54,392 bases of DNA from Ruminococcus sp. (GCA_017534835.1 JAFXVT010000065.1:1-54392), one strand, 5' to 3'. Numbered from the stretch's first letter, positions 33,376 to 42,670 are shown. Notes: generated from the sequence alone by a model not told the origin. A program made the numbers and translations.

Positions 33376-34410
33376 ATGCAGTGCGAAAAATGCGGTTCTG
33401 AACTCAAACCCAAATATGTCGCCTGCCCCGGATGCGGAGCGCCTGTTCCGCAGACGATAGAGGGCTTCGAGAACACTATCGACTTCCAGCATCAGATGAG
33501 AGCGATAGTCGTAGACAACGGCCCGAGGGCGGTAATGAACAAGAAACAGTTTATGGGTCTGCTCTATGACCACATTCCCGACTACGACAAGGAACGCCGT
33601 CTGCTCCAGAATATGTACAATATGGGCGTTTTCAGGATGCTGCTCGCTGATGACAACCGCGAGATAGCCATTATGAAGGCGAAGAGCTATATGATCGGCG
33701 ACCTTTTCATCGCAGAAAATGCAGCGGAATTCGTTCTTGCCTGCTTCACATATCTGCTTGGCTGGCCGTATGAGTCACCGATGAGGATAGTTTCCGATGA
33801 CAACGAGCCTGAGCCCGAGCCCGAGAAGAAGTCCTCGCGGCTGAGCATCGACACAAAGATATTCCGCCCGATAGACGCCGTGAGATACCGCCTCAGAAGC
33901 AACATCGAGATAGCCGAGGGCTATACCAAGATAGAGAGCTTCTGCTTCGACGGATACGGCTCGCTGAGAACGGTGAAGCTCCCCTCGACCCTGCTTGCGA
34001 TAGGCGAATACGCCTTCTCATCGTGCAAGCGTCTGAGAGGTCTTGAACTGCCGGATTCACTGAAGGTGATAAAGCAGGGCGCGTTCTGCCAGTGTGCTAA
34101 GCTCGCGATGGTGAAGATACCGACAGGAATCCTCGAAATAGAGGACAGCACGTTCTCGTTCTGTACGAGCCTTGAAACGATAGACATCCCCGATACCGTC
34201 AGCAGTATCGGCGCAGAGGCTTTCTCAGGCTGCGAAAAGCTCAGAAAGCTCTATCTTCCCGACAGCGTCAAGTTCATTGATACCAACGCCTTCTCGTACT
34301 GCACAAACCTCACTATCCATTGCTTTGAAAACTCTTATGTACATAAATTCTGTCTTTCCAACCGTATCAATTTCAGACTTGTAACTACCGCAGGGATTGA
34401 AGAGGATTAA
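33376..34410 (+). CDS. Zinc-ribbon protein with BspA-type leucine-rich repeats
   Basis: 344 residues, no signal peptide, so cytoplasmic. A zinc ribbon opens it (CEKCG at 3-7, CPGCG at 17-21). A helical segment of about 110 residues follows (KKQFMGLLYDHIPDYDKERR) with no clear family. An acidic Pro-Glu linker leads to BspA/LRR_5 repeats at about 190-330 (ESFCFDGYGSL, IGEYAFSSCKRLRGLELPDS, IGAEAFSGCEKL). BspA repeats are usually secreted, so a cytoplasmic version beside a kinase and phosphatase suggests a binding platform for signalling partners. GGAGGG precedes ATG and the gene starts the operon promoted at 33235. Confidence 0.7.
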   Translation: MQCEKCGSELKPKYVACPGCGAPVPQTIEGFENTIDFQHQMRAIVVDNGPRAVMNKKQFMGLLYDHIPDYDKERRLLQNMYNMGVFRMLLADDNREIAIMKAKSYMIGDLFIAENAAEFVLACFTYLLGWPYESPMRIVSDDNEPEPEPEKKSSRLSIDTKIFRPIDAVRYRLRSNIEIAEGYTKIESFCFDGYGSLRTVKLPSTLLAIGEYAFSSCKRLRGLELPDSLKVIKQGAFCQCAKLAMVKIPTGILEIEDSTFSFCTSLETIDIPDTVSSIGAEAFSGCEKLRKLYLPDSVKFIDTNAFSYCTNLTIHCFENSYVHKFCLSNRINFRLVTTAGIEED

Positions 34411-34414
34411 TACT

Positions 34415-34456
34415 ATGACAGAACATACCACTAACGGAAAGGATGTAATCATATGA
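34415..34456 (+). CDS. 13-codon ORF coupled to the kinase start
   Basis: ATG 34415 to TGA 34456 encodes MTEHTTNGKDVII and overlaps the kinase start by four bases (ATGA). Both ORFs begin ATGACAGA. It has no clear ribosome site of its own. It may only carry ribosomes from the preceding gene to the kinase. Confidence 0.25.
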   Translation: MTEHTTNGKDVII

Positions 34457-35796
34457 CAGAGCTTGAAATTGGTCAGGAAGTCGAACTCGAATTCGGCGGA
34501 AAGGCACAGGTTTTAAGTGTTATCGGAAGCGGTGGACAGGGTACCGTCTACCTTGTACGTTTCAACGGTCAGAAATGGGCGCTGAAATGGTACGATATAG
34601 ATAAGATGAAAAAGCCCAAGGAGTTTATCAAGAACCTCCGCAGCAATATCGCGGACGGACCTCCGGATAATAAATTCCTCTGGCCGAAATACCTCACAAA
34701 GGAAGCTGAGGACGGAACATTCGGCTATATAATGGACCTCAAGCCCGAGGGATTCGACTCGTTCGTAGATATCCTCAATACCTACAAGCTCGAGGTCGAC
34801 CCACTCACAGGACGCGCTGTCAAGAAGGACGTCAAGTTCAGCAGCCTCACAGCGATGATAACCGCTGTCATCAATATCGTCAACTCCTTCCGCCTCCTCC
34901 ACAGAGCCGGAAAGAGCTATCAGGACCTTAACGACGGAGGCTTCTTCATCAACGTCAACACCGGTGCCGTCCTCGTCTGCGACTGTGATAACATCGCCCC
35001 GGACGGAAGCAACTTCGGTATCGGCGGTAAGCCCGGATATATGGCGCCCGAGGTCGTAAGAGGCATCGCTCAGCCGAATGTACAGACCGATAAGTATTCG
35101 CTCGCGGTCGTACTGTTCAAGCTCCTCTTCCGCGGTGACCCGATGGAGGGCGAGAAGGTCGTGAGAGATGTATGCCTCACAGAGTCCTCCGAGCTCAGAC
35201 ACTACGGTCAGAACGCCGTCTTCGTGTATGACCCGAAGGACGCTTCAAACCGCCCTGTAAGAGGTATCCACGACAACGTTATCAAGTTCTGGAGGATATA
35301 TCCGGACTACATAAAGGACGCATTCATACGCTCGTTCACGACAGGTATCACCGACCCGACAAAGCGTATAATCGAGAACGAATGGCAGAAGCTCTTCATC
35401 AGGCTGCGCAGCGAGATAATCATGTGCGGCTGCGGAAGAACGAACTTCGCTTCGATGTTCGTCCAGCCGACAGAAAAGACCTTCAAGTGCCCGAAGTGCG
35501 GTATGGAGTTCGCAACGCTCGGCTTCAGCAACAGAAGCTACAGAATGCCGCTCTACCTCGGCTGCAAGTTCTACGAATGCGAGATGATCCCCGAATCCGA
35601 GGAGTTTATGAAGGTCGCCGGCGAGCTCGTCGAGAACAAGCTCAAGCCCGGTGTGCTCGGAATAAAGAATTGCTCAGACAGAAAATGGCGTGCAAAAATG
35701 CCCGACGGCGTTTTTTACGATATAGCTCCGGGAAAAGGCTTCCCGGTATGGCAGGGTCTCGAGATCGACTTTGGCGAGATCAAAGCCCAGATCTAA
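34453..35796 (+). CDS. Ser/Thr protein kinase with C-terminal zinc ribbon (TerY-P-type)
   Basis: 447 residues. The glycine loop is GSGGQGTVY (25-33), the ATP-anchoring lysine K45 (ALKWY), the catalytic-loop aspartate D158 in YQDLNDGGFFIN, and the metal motif D177-C-D179 replaces DFG (VCDCDN), followed by GYMAPEVV. The kinase fold is therefore complete but variant. At about 325-348 a zinc ribbon has CGCG and CPKC. A C-terminal domain of about 80 residues follows. Kinases fused to a zinc ribbon, next to a vWA protein and a PP2C phosphatase, form the TerY-P triad described in bacterial stress signalling. It is cytoplasmic with no TM. GGAAAGGATG is the ribosome site. Confidence 0.85.
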   Translation: MTELEIGQEVELEFGGKAQVLSVIGSGGQGTVYLVRFNGQKWALKWYDIDKMKKPKEFIKNLRSNIADGPPDNKFLWPKYLTKEAEDGTFGYIMDLKPEGFDSFVDILNTYKLEVDPLTGRAVKKDVKFSSLTAMITAVINIVNSFRLLHRAGKSYQDLNDGGFFINVNTGAVLVCDCDNIAPDGSNFGIGGKPGYMAPEVVRGIAQPNVQTDKYSLAVVLFKLLFRGDPMEGEKVVRDVCLTESSELRHYGQNAVFVYDPKDASNRPVRGIHDNVIKFWRIYPDYIKDAFIRSFTTGITDPTKRIIENEWQKLFIRLRSEIIMCGCGRTNFASMFVQPTEKTFKCPKCGMEFATLGFSNRSYRMPLYLGCKFYECEMIPESEEFMKVAGELVENKLKPGVLGIKNCSDRKWRAKMPDGVFYDIAPGKGFPVWQGLEIDFGEIKAQI

Positions 35797-35823
35797 TTTC
35801 AGCTTACTGAAAGGATGTATTTT

Positions 35824-36669
35824 ATGAATAATGATAATCTTGTCGAGCAGGGTATGAATACAGCTGCGGACATAAATAACAACTACAGTTCTGCTCCGGC
35901 AGGCGACGATCTCCTCGATTTCGACGACGATCCCCTCAGCGCTACAGGCGTTTCAAGAAAGAGCCTCGTTATCTTCTTCCTCATCGACACATCAGGAAGT
36001 ATGAAGGGCAAGAAAATGGGCGAGCTCAACACAGTTATGGAAGAGCTCATCCCCGAGATACGCAAGGTTGGCGAGGCTGACACCGAAGTAAAGGTCGCAG
36101 TCCTCACGTTCTCGACCGACGTAAGATGGATGTATTCCGCTCCTATCCCGATAGAGGAGTTCGAGTGGGCAAGACTCCGCGCAAGCGGCGTTACGAGCCT
36201 CGGTGCTGCACTGAAGGAGCTCAACGCAAGAATGTCGCGCAACGGCTTCCTCAACTCACCCTCACTCTCATTCGCTCCCGTTATCTTCCTTATGACCGAC
36301 GGCTATCCCTCGGACGATTACAAGGCAGGTCTCAAGGAGCTTCAGGCAAACAGCTGGTACAAGTTCGGACTCAAGGCTGCTCTCGGTATCGGAAGCGAAG
36401 CCAACGACAACGTTCTTGCTGAATTCACAGGCTCGGCTGACACAGTCGTTCACGCTTATTCCGGCGGTCAGCTCGCACAGATGATAAAGATAATCGCTGT
36501 TACCTCGTCACAGATCGGAAGCAAGAGTATGACTCTCTCCGACGATACGAGCCACGAGCTCGGCGAGGAGGACGTTTTTGCCGCAAAGCAGAAGCTCCTC
36601 GGACAGCAGATACAGGATCTCGTAGGCAAGGCAGAAGCAGACGATGTTCCTTTCGACACAGGTTGGTAA
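35824..36669 (+). CDS. vWA-domain protein (TerY-like)
   Basis: About 281 residues from ATG 35824; the upstream in-frame ATG 35815 overlaps the ribosome site GAAAGGA, so the second ATG is preferred. After an acidic N-terminus (about 1-45) the vWA domain shows an intact metal-ion site: DTSGS, the threonine in SGVTSLG and MTDGYPSD. It lies between the kinase and the phosphatase, 27 nt and 47 nt away. TerY-like vWA proteins are the third partner of the kinase/phosphatase triad and may bind metal or partner proteins. The C-terminal 60 residues are polar. Confidence 0.87.
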   Translation: MNNDNLVEQGMNTAADINNNYSSAPAGDDLLDFDDDPLSATGVSRKSLVIFFLIDTSGSMKGKKMGELNTVMEELIPEIRKVGEADTEVKVAVLTFSTDVRWMYSAPIPIEEFEWARLRASGVTSLGAALKELNARMSRNGFLNSPSLSFAPVIFLMTDGYPSDDYKAGLKELQANSWYKFGLKAALGIGSEANDNVLAEFTGSADTVVHAYSGGQLAQMIKIIAVTSSQIGSKSMTLSDDTSHELGEEDVFAAKQKLLGQQIQDLVGKAEADDVPFDTGW

Positions 36670-36716
36670 TAGCTGCCTGCTGCCGATAAAAAATACTGGA
36701 AGGAGTCCGGAATTCA

Positions 36717-37631
36717 ATGTTCAATGGTTTCAGTCACTCGGTCAAGGGTGCAAGTCATGAAAAAACAGGTCTTGTTTGTCAGGACAGCTCTGCATATAAG
36801 GTCTGTGACGATTATGCGATATGCGTTGTAGCCGACGGCCACGGAAGCAAGAAGCATTTCCGCAGCAATCTGGGCTCGAAATTCGCCGTAGAGGCGACTA
36901 TCTCGACGATAGACAGATTCTATGCGGACAAAGCGGGCTTCGAGGAGAATCTGCCGAAGAATTACAGGCTCATCATCAAGAATATCCAGAAGCAGATAAT
37001 CTCTGACTGGAACAAGCTCGTTGAAGAGCATCTGAGCCAGAATCCCGTTACAGACGAGGAGAAGAGCAAGTTCACAGAAGAGGAATTTGCCGCAATACAG
37101 CCGGAATCCTACTATGGCACGACACTTATCGTCGGAGTCGCCGGAAAGAATTTCACATTCGGCGTACAGATCGGCGACGGAACTCTTGTTGCCCTCTTCG
37201 ACGACGGAAAGGCTGTTATGCCGATGGAGTACAACGAGGCTGCTCCTGCGAACGTTACTGCTTCGATGTGTAACTCGAATGCTGCCGGTATGTTCAGCGC
37301 ATTCTACCGCGACAAGCAGAAGCTCATCGCGATGTTCACATCAACTGACGGACTCTATACCTCTTTCGGAAGCGAATTCGACTTCCTCGATTACCACACC
37401 ATAATCACAAGCAAGCTCAACGATTTTGAAAATCTGAAGAAGATCATCGTGAATAACCTCACAAAGCGCGCTCATTTCGGAACAGAGGACGATATTTCGC
37501 TCTCGTGTGTCTACGATGAGGAGCTCTTCGCTCAGAAGCACGACCTCATCGTTTCGGAAGTTGAAGCCAACAAGCAGCGTGCGGCTGAAAGAAAGGCTGA
37601 AAGGCTGAAGAAGCACGTTGAAACCGAATGA
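36717..37631 (+). CDS. PP2C-type Ser/Thr protein phosphatase
   Basis: 304 residues. Metal-binding motifs are present: QDSSAY (first Asp), VADGHGS, the STDGLY motif and GTEDDISL near the end, all as in PP2C/PPM phosphatases. A helical insert at about 85-125 separates the halves. The last 30 residues are Lys/Arg/Glu-rich. It would reverse phosphorylation by the kinase encoded two genes upstream, with the vWA protein between. GGAAGGAG lies upstream of ATG. It is cytoplasmic. Confidence 0.88.
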   Translation: MFNGFSHSVKGASHEKTGLVCQDSSAYKVCDDYAICVVADGHGSKKHFRSNLGSKFAVEATISTIDRFYADKAGFEENLPKNYRLIIKNIQKQIISDWNKLVEEHLSQNPVTDEEKSKFTEEEFAAIQPESYYGTTLIVGVAGKNFTFGVQIGDGTLVALFDDGKAVMPMEYNEAAPANVTASMCNSNAAGMFSAFYRDKQKLIAMFTSTDGLYTSFGSEFDFLDYHTIITSKLNDFENLKKIIVNNLTKRAHFGTEDDISLSCVYDEELFAQKHDLIVSEVEANKQRAAERKAERLKKHVETE

Positions 37632-37656
37632 TCTTTAGAAAGGAAAATGGTTGTTT

Positions 37657-38961
37657 ATGGAAATAAATGCACTTTATGAGACTGCGAAATACTTCGCCGG
37701 TATGATAAAGCAGAGCTATCCTCACCTTGAGGCTGACTCCGACGCCTGTCTCGCGCTCATTGTTGCTGATTCGGGCGACGTTTACACAGGTGTTACAGGT
37801 ATCACTATCAATGAGGGCAACCCCGTTTCACTTCCGGCAGAGGAGATAGCAGCGATGACTCTTATCACCGCGGGAAAAGTAGCACGTCAGATGGTGATAA
37901 TCACTATCGAGGACTACAGCTTCTGCGAGCCGTCCGAGGCAACGCTCAGGATGCTCGTGAATTCAACTCCCGAGAACGGAAGCTGTCAGGTCGTTTTATC
38001 GCTCGATGAAGCGGTCGCTTCTGCAAGCCTTATCCCGAATTCGGCTGAGGACTTTATGAGCGGCTACGACGATGATCTCTCCGCTCCCGAGCAGCCGGCA
38101 CCGGCAGCAGGTGCGCCCTCAGAGGCAGCTCCGGAGGCAGCAGCTCCGGCAATGGACGGCGTTGACACATCCTCGCTTGCAGCTCCGGCGGAGTTCGTAA
38201 GCGGCTTCGACATAGACGAAACAAATCCCTTCGCGACCTCCGGCGGTGCGAGCTCAGAGGTAAAGTCGTTCTACGACCAGCCCTCCGACGCTCAGCAGCA
38301 GGGTGTGAGCGGCTTCAACAATCCCTATGCGGCAGGTCCGAACGGCGAGAATATGCCTCAGGGCTATCCGCAGCCGGGAATGTACCCTCAGGGCGGCTAT
38401 CCGCAGCAGGGCTTCCCTCAGCAGGAGGGCTATCCTCAGCAGGGCTATCCTCAGCCCGGCTATCCGCAGCAGGGCTACCCTCAGCAGGGCTATCCCCAGC
38501 AGGGCTACCCTCAGCAGGGCTATCCTCAGCAGGGCTATCCCCAGCAGGGCTACGCTCCTCACGGCGGCTTCCAGCAGGGCTACCCTCAGCAGGGCTATCC
38601 GCAGCAGGGCTACCCCCAGCAGGGCGGCTATCCGCAGGCAGCTCCCTTCGGCGGCGGAGCAGCTCACGGCTCGGTATATCAGCCTAACGGCTTCCCGCAG
38701 GCAGCTCCTTACGGTACAGGCGGTCACAGCTCCGCTTACCAGCACGGCTCGGTATACGGCGGAAACGGCGATCAGGCTCGCAGTGTGATGCTCTCAAACG
38801 GAGACGGCGGAGCTTTCAAGAAGCGCCTTTCAAGCTTCCTTGATGACGACGACACCGGCGCAGGCGGCGGCGAGAACCTTTCAAAGGAAGAAATGCTCAA
38901 GCAGGCAAAGCAGCGTAAAAAGGTCGCAAAGGCTAACGTAGGCTTCAAGAACAAGTTCTGA
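37657..38961 (+). CDS. Degenerate cytidine-deaminase-like domain with YPQQG-repeat tail
   Basis: About 434 residues from ATG 37657 (AAAGGAAAA upstream). Residues 1-130 follow the cytidine-deaminase pattern: [20 protein letters not shown], then [14 protein letters not shown] where an active enzyme has C/H-AE, and [11 protein letters not shown] where it has PCGxCRQ. Several zinc ligands are missing, so I predict an inactive, ligand-binding fold. Residues about 130-235 are Ala/Pro/Ser-rich. About 240-330 holds some 15 YPQQG-type pentapeptides, a prion-like sequence prone to phase separation. The C-terminus is basic and helical ([17 protein letters not shown]). It closes the kinase/phosphatase operon and may be a substrate or scaffold. 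Confidence 0.6.
   Translation: MEINALYETAKYFAGMIKQSYPHLEADSDACLALIVADSGDVYTGVTGITINEGNPVSLPAEEIAAMTLITAGKVARQMVIITIEDYSFCEPSEATLRMLVNSTPENGSCQVVLSLDEAVASASLIPNSAEDFMSGYDDDLSAPEQPAPAAGAPSEAAPEAAAPAMDGVDTSSLAAPAEFVSGFDIDETNPFATSGGASSEVKSFYDQPSDAQQQGVSGFNNPYAAGPNGENMPQGYPQPGMYPQGGYPQQGFPQQEGYPQQGYPQPGYPQQGYPQQGYPQQGYPQQGYPQQGYPQQGYAPHGGFQQGYPQQGYPQQGYPQQGGYPQAAPFGGGAAHGSVYQPNGFPQAAPYGTGGHSSAYQHGSVYGGNGDQARSVMLSNGDGGAFKKRLSSFLDDDDTGAGGGENLSKEEMLKQAKQRKKVAKANVGFKNKF
38390..38640 (+). repeat. 15-bp tandem repeats coding YPQQG
   Basis: About 15 units of the type GGCTATCCGCAGCAG, with synonymous C/T and G/A changes and a few variant units (AHG, FQQ, YPQP). Synonymous variation shows the peptide, not only the DNA, is kept. 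Confidence 0.9.
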
Positions 38962-39080
38962 TGACAGTTCGCTGAATGGTCCGGCAGGTGAGCAAAGCGA
39001 AGGTGCGGGTGCAAAGTATTATAATTAACAAGTTTGTTGTTTATTAAAAAACTAAAGTTGTTTAATTTTTGTGTTTTGTC

Positions 39081-39109
39081 TTGCAAATTCCGCGATATTA
39101 TGCTACAAT
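39081..39109 (+). promoter_or_regulatory. Promoter of the two-TM protein
   Basis: TTGCAA (39081-39086), 17 bp, TACAAT (39104-39109), 93 nt before the start. Confidence 0.6.
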
Positions 39110-39202
39110 ATAAAGGCATAGAAAAATTGTTGGCTCTTACTGCTGACTTTATCCGAATAAACCGAGTTAGTTAAATTCAAAAAAGTCAAGGAAGGTATAG
39201 AT

Positions 39203-39739
39203 ATGACTCATTTGCTCAATATAGATGAAGCTGTAGACCGTAAATTTCTTATCATCAAGAATATGAAGGGTCAGGCTGAAACTGGTACGATAATTCACGT
39301 TATGGACGCCGGAAAGAATTCCGATGGAAGCCTCGGCGTGGTATACCGTGTTGCTCGTTTCAATGAAAAATTCCACGATTATCAGGATTATACTGCCAAG
39401 TTTGAAAGCCTCGCTGCATTCTGCAAATGGGCTCAGCCGGACAATTTCATTGCCCGTAACTATGAAATGCTTTCGATAGGCGATATACAGCACTATATCA
39501 AGATCAAGAACAGAAGCTTCGGCTCGTTCTGCCTGCCGCTCATACTTATCGCGGCTGTACTGATATGGGCTCTTCTCATCATCGCTCTCGGCGTAGGTAT
39601 CCCGTCCGTCGTGATCGGCGTTCTGCTCACACTTGTGATCACAGCAGGTGTTCTTCTCCTGATGAAGAATCAGAAGAAGAAGGAAAAGGTACGCCTTTAC
39701 CGGAAGATAAGCTCGAACTGGGGCATCGTTCTCAAATAA
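39203..39739 (+). CDS. Small membrane protein with two TM helices
   Basis: 178 residues, not recognised. The first 105 residues look soluble (VDRKFLIIKNMKGQAETGT). Two hydrophobic helices follow at about 108-128 and 132-152, then a basic tail (KNQKKKEKVRLYRK) that should be cytoplasmic, so both ends lie inside. AAGGAAGG precedes ATG at about 10 nt. The gene has its own promoter and terminator and lies after the kinase/phosphatase operon; no functional link is evident. Confidence 0.65.
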   Translation: MTHLLNIDEAVDRKFLIIKNMKGQAETGTIIHVMDAGKNSDGSLGVVYRVARFNEKFHDYQDYTAKFESLAAFCKWAQPDNFIARNYEMLSIGDIQHYIKIKNRSFGSFCLPLILIAAVLIWALLIIALGVGIPSVVIGVLLTLVITAGVLLLMKNQKKKEKVRLYRKISSNWGIVLK

Positions 39740-39769
39740 CGGCTCCCGGTCGGCGAAATACGAAGAAAA

Positions 39770-39808
39770 AAGTCGTAAGGTACACAGTGACCTTACGACT
39801 TAATTTTT
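39770..39808. terminator. Bidirectional terminator between the two-TM protein and the patatin
   Basis: AAGTCGTAAGGT (39770-39781) pairs with ACCTTACGACTT (39790-39801), then AATTTTTT on the plus side and a T-run (from AAAAAA) on the minus side. Confidence 0.88.
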
Positions 39809-40656
39809 TACTTCATAAATTCGAGCAGAGCAGGCAGAGCCTCGCGTGCGGCAGCCCTTCCGGCGCGGTAAACGACGAGGAGCTTGTCCTGATCGTGCTC
39901 TACGTGACCGATAGGGAGCGCTTCCGGCGGAGCGATAACGAATGTCCTTCCGGCTTTTTCAGAGGCTGAGATGAAGCGGAGCTCCTCGTTGTACATATGC
40001 GGACGCTCGGCGTAGGCGCGCGCGAGCCCGGGATATTTCCTGCCGTATCTGAGCTTTATCAGCGAAGCGGAGCGGCTCGGCTTTTTGACATAGCCGCGCG
40101 GCTGAGTGAGGATAACGACGTTGCGGTCATAGCCGGTGCTCTCCATAAAGCGGAGGGGGATAGAGTCCGAAATACCGCCGTCGAGGAGGTCTCTTCCGCC
40201 TATGGTGACGATGCGCGAAACGAGCGGCATCGAAGCCGAAGCGCGGATCCATTCGAGGTCGTCGCCGCGTGCAGTCCGGCAGTTGTGATAGACAGCCCTG
40301 CCGGTGTGTATGTCAGTTGCGACGACGTAGAAGGTCATCGGGTTCGATTCATAGGTCTCGTTGTCGAAAAGGTCGAGCTTTTCGGGGATAGTGTAGTAGC
40401 AGAACTTCGCGCCGAACATATCTCCGGTGCGGAAGAGCGAATCCCAGCTGCAATAGCGCTTATCGCGGCAGAATCGCAGATTATAGCGGATAGCTCTGCC
40501 GTTCTGACCGGATTTATAGTTGCATCCGAAGCAGGCTCCGGCGGAAACTCCGACAGCTCCGTCGAAGGTGATGCCGTTTTCCATAAGGACGTCAGTGACG
40601 CCGGCGGTGAACAGACCGCGCATCGCGCCGCCCTCCATAACAAGACCGTATTTCAT
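39808..40656 (-). CDS. Patatin-like phospholipase
   Basis: 282 residues. It opens YGLVMEGGAMRGLF (oxyanion G-G-x-R-G), has the nucleophile elbow GVSAGA (Ser39) and the second dyad residue in LLDGGISDSIPL (DGG), together with ASASMPL before it. This is the Ser-Asp dyad of patatin/YjjU-type lipid acyl hydrolases. It has no signal peptide, so it acts inside on membrane lipid or a storage lipid. It follows the multi-TM gene by 21 nt on the minus strand and is probably co-transcribed from 42509. GGAGGATAAA precedes ATG. Confidence 0.88.
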   Translation of the reverse strand: MKYGLVMEGGAMRGLFTAGVTDVLMENGITFDGAVGVSAGACFGCNYKSGQNGRAIRYNLRFCRDKRYCSWDSLFRTGDMFGAKFCYYTIPEKLDLFDNETYESNPMTFYVVATDIHTGRAVYHNCRTARGDDLEWIRASASMPLVSRIVTIGGRDLLDGGISDSIPLRFMESTGYDRNVVILTQPRGYVKKPSRSASLIKLRYGRKYPGLARAYAERPHMYNEELRFISASEKAGRTFVIAPPEALPIGHVEHDQDKLLVVYRAGRAAAREALPALLEFMK

Positions 40657-40677
40657 TTTATCCTCCTGTAACTGGCT

Positions 40678-42432
40678 TTATTCAGCCTTTTCGCTCTCGG
40701 CGAGAGCATCGTACTGTCCGGGACACTTCGCAACGTAGAGCCCGTCTACCTCGTATATTTTAAGATTTTTTGCTTTTGCGGGAATGTATTTTTCCTCGAT
40801 GAACACGTACAGAGCAGTCGGGTCGGCGCGGCCCTCCTGGATAGCATCGAGACTATCGGCGCACTGGTAGATTATCGCCTCCATCGGCGGACGCGCAACG
40901 TGGAAGTGATAGAGCTTGAGGTCGTGCTTGAGCGCGAAAACAGCGAATGCATAGCACTGCTCCGGTGACTGTAAGTATTCGAGCGCGATGAACTTGTCGC
41001 AGCCCTCAGTGAGAAGGTCCCAGCGCGGGTCGCTGAGAGGGGAGACATATTCGTGTTTTTCGCGGTACCAGCGCCGCGAGCGGAAGGTCACGCTCAGGTC
41101 AGCCGTCTGCACGGCGATGCACAGAGCGAGCGCGGCTATCATCAGCTTTTTGCCCTTTATCCGCGACAGACCGTACAGCACAGCCGTAAAGATGAGGTAG
41201 TCGCAGACCCACGCGAATCGTCCTGTTGCGCGGAATGAGGACATTATATTCGTTATTTTTTCCGGATAGCTTATCTCGTAGAGGGTCGTGTGTCCGAGCA
41301 CGCATTTGGGACTGAGTGCGAACAGGAATGCGGCAGCAAATACGAATGCTACAGCCGCAGTCCACACCTTGCGCGAGGTGAATGCGCGGCGGATATTGCC
41401 GAAAAATCCGCCCTCACAGCGTATCGCGCTGACGATGAGGGTGACGATGCACAGCACGATACCGAGCATCACGCCGAGCCCGAGATAAGCATAGCCCTCG
41501 ACCTGACCCTCGTTGTAGGCGAGCGACGGGAGAAGGATGCTTCCGCCGGCAGGATAGCCGACCATACCGTTGCCCTCGTCGATGTGCGGATTTATGAATG
41601 TGTTCAGGTTCGAGGAGTACACGCCGAGCCCTTCAGCGGAGGACGGCGCAGTTGTGGCGAATCCGCCGATAAGCCACATCATCAGCATCGACAGAAGTAT
41701 AGTTGACGAAAGACAGAACAGCGGACGGCTCGGATTTTTGTGTCTGACGATGTCGGTCACGAATGCGCCGAGCAGGAAGAAGCAGACCATTACCAGCAGA
41801 TAGCTGTGCGTGCCGACCGCGAGCATACCGAGAAGTCCCCATAATAAGGGCGGAATGAGCTCTCTCTGCCAGCGCTTCTTGTAGCGTTTGTCCTGATAGA
41901 CCCACAAAATGAGCCCGAGCAGGATTATGTAGTGGAAGGCGAGAGCCTCGTGTCCGTAAAGCCTGTGGAATATCGCCGGACACATCACGTATAACGTGCT
42001 TCCGAGCGTGCAGAACAGCGGATTTTTATTGAATCTGTGTATCAGCAGCGAGGCACACGCGCCGTCGAGAATGAACGCGCAAAGCCCCATCATGCCGAAA
42101 TACTGGAAGGTCTCCGGCAGTATCGGCGAGAGCAGCTTGAAGAATATCGCAAGCAGCGGTACCGAATCGGTGTACATCACGGAAATGTCTATCTTTCCGA
42201 GCAGACCGTCGATCATTCCGATCGGGAAATGCCAGTCAGAGCGCCGGAAATACATCCAGCCGATGTAGTGCTGGGTCATATCGCCGCCCTGCAAGAGCCA
42301 GTCATCGTAGGTCGGGTCGAGGATACGGACGCCGTATATCGCAAGGAAGATAGCTCCGCCGAGCAGTCCCGACGCGAGCATTATGAACCACAGCCGCCGG
42401 TAGAACGGCTGTGCTTCCGTACTGTTTGTCAT
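40678..42432 (-). CDS. Multi-pass membrane protein, DUF6311/GT-C-like
   Basis: 584 residues with about ten TM helices. After TM1 it reads DPTYDDWLLQGGDMTQHYIGWMY shortened here to QGGDMTQHYIGW, followed by FRRSDWHFPIG, a signature I associate with DUF6311 proteins of GT-C-like topology, with an acidic loop facing outside. The large C-terminal loop (about 445-584) carries YREKHEYVSPL and YIPAKAKNLKIYEVDGLYVAK. The likely role is transfer of a lipid-linked sugar outside the cell, but no activity is proven. The gene has a perfect promoter at 42481-42509 and is followed by a patatin in the same operon. Confidence 0.7.
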   Translation of the reverse strand: MTNSTEAQPFYRRLWFIMLASGLLGGAIFLAIYGVRILDPTYDDWLLQGGDMTQHYIGWMYFRRSDWHFPIGMIDGLLGKIDISVMYTDSVPLLAIFFKLLSPILPETFQYFGMMGLCAFILDGACASLLIHRFNKNPLFCTLGSTLYVMCPAIFHRLYGHEALAFHYIILLGLILWVYQDKRYKKRWQRELIPPLLWGLLGMLAVGTHSYLLVMVCFFLLGAFVTDIVRHKNPSRPLFCLSSTILLSMLMMWLIGGFATTAPSSAEGLGVYSSNLNTFINPHIDEGNGMVGYPAGGSILLPSLAYNEGQVEGYAYLGLGVMLGIVLCIVTLIVSAIRCEGGFFGNIRRAFTSRKVWTAAVAFVFAAAFLFALSPKCVLGHTTLYEISYPEKITNIMSSFRATGRFAWVCDYLIFTAVLYGLSRIKGKKLMIAALALCIAVQTADLSVTFRSRRWYREKHEYVSPLSDPRWDLLTEGCDKFIALEYLQSPEQCYAFAVFALKHDLKLYHFHVARPPMEAIIYQCADSLDAIQEGRADPTALYVFIEEKYIPAKAKNLKIYEVDGLYVAKCPGQYDALAESEKAE

Positions 42433-42480
42433 TTATTTTCACCCTTATTGTTGGATTTCTGCACTAAAGCAGCTCCAAAC

Positions 42481-42509
42481 ATTATACCACACTCCACCGC
42501 CAAAGTCAA
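42481..42509 (-). promoter_or_regulatory. Sigma-A promoter of the multi-TM/patatin operon
   Basis: On the minus strand: TTGACT (42504-42509), 17 bp, TATAAT (42481-42486), about 50 nt before the start. Confidence 0.8.
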
Positions 42510-42641
42510 CATTATACTGTTCGTTTTCCCCTTCATTTCCGTATCTGTCACAGATCCTCTGCTCTGACTCGCCGGCGCGGTGTCCGCGCAGCCTGTGTCG
42601 CGGCAAAGCTCCACAAAGCGGAGGTCTATCGCCGCGCGCCC

Positions 42642-42670
42642 TTGCTGTTCGTCAAATAATATGATATAAG
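42642..42670 (+). promoter_or_regulatory. Promoter-like box in repeat unit 1
   Basis: TTGCTG (42642-42647), 17 bp, TATAAG (42665-42670). It is a copy of the probable functional promoter at 42829 and may add a second start for the same operon. Confidence 0.45.

Noticed and set aside
38254-38745. Leu/Arg/Ala-rich minus-strand frame opposite the YPQQG repeats
   Set aside because: Artefact of the 15-bp repeats; codon variation in the region is synonymous only for the plus-strand frame.
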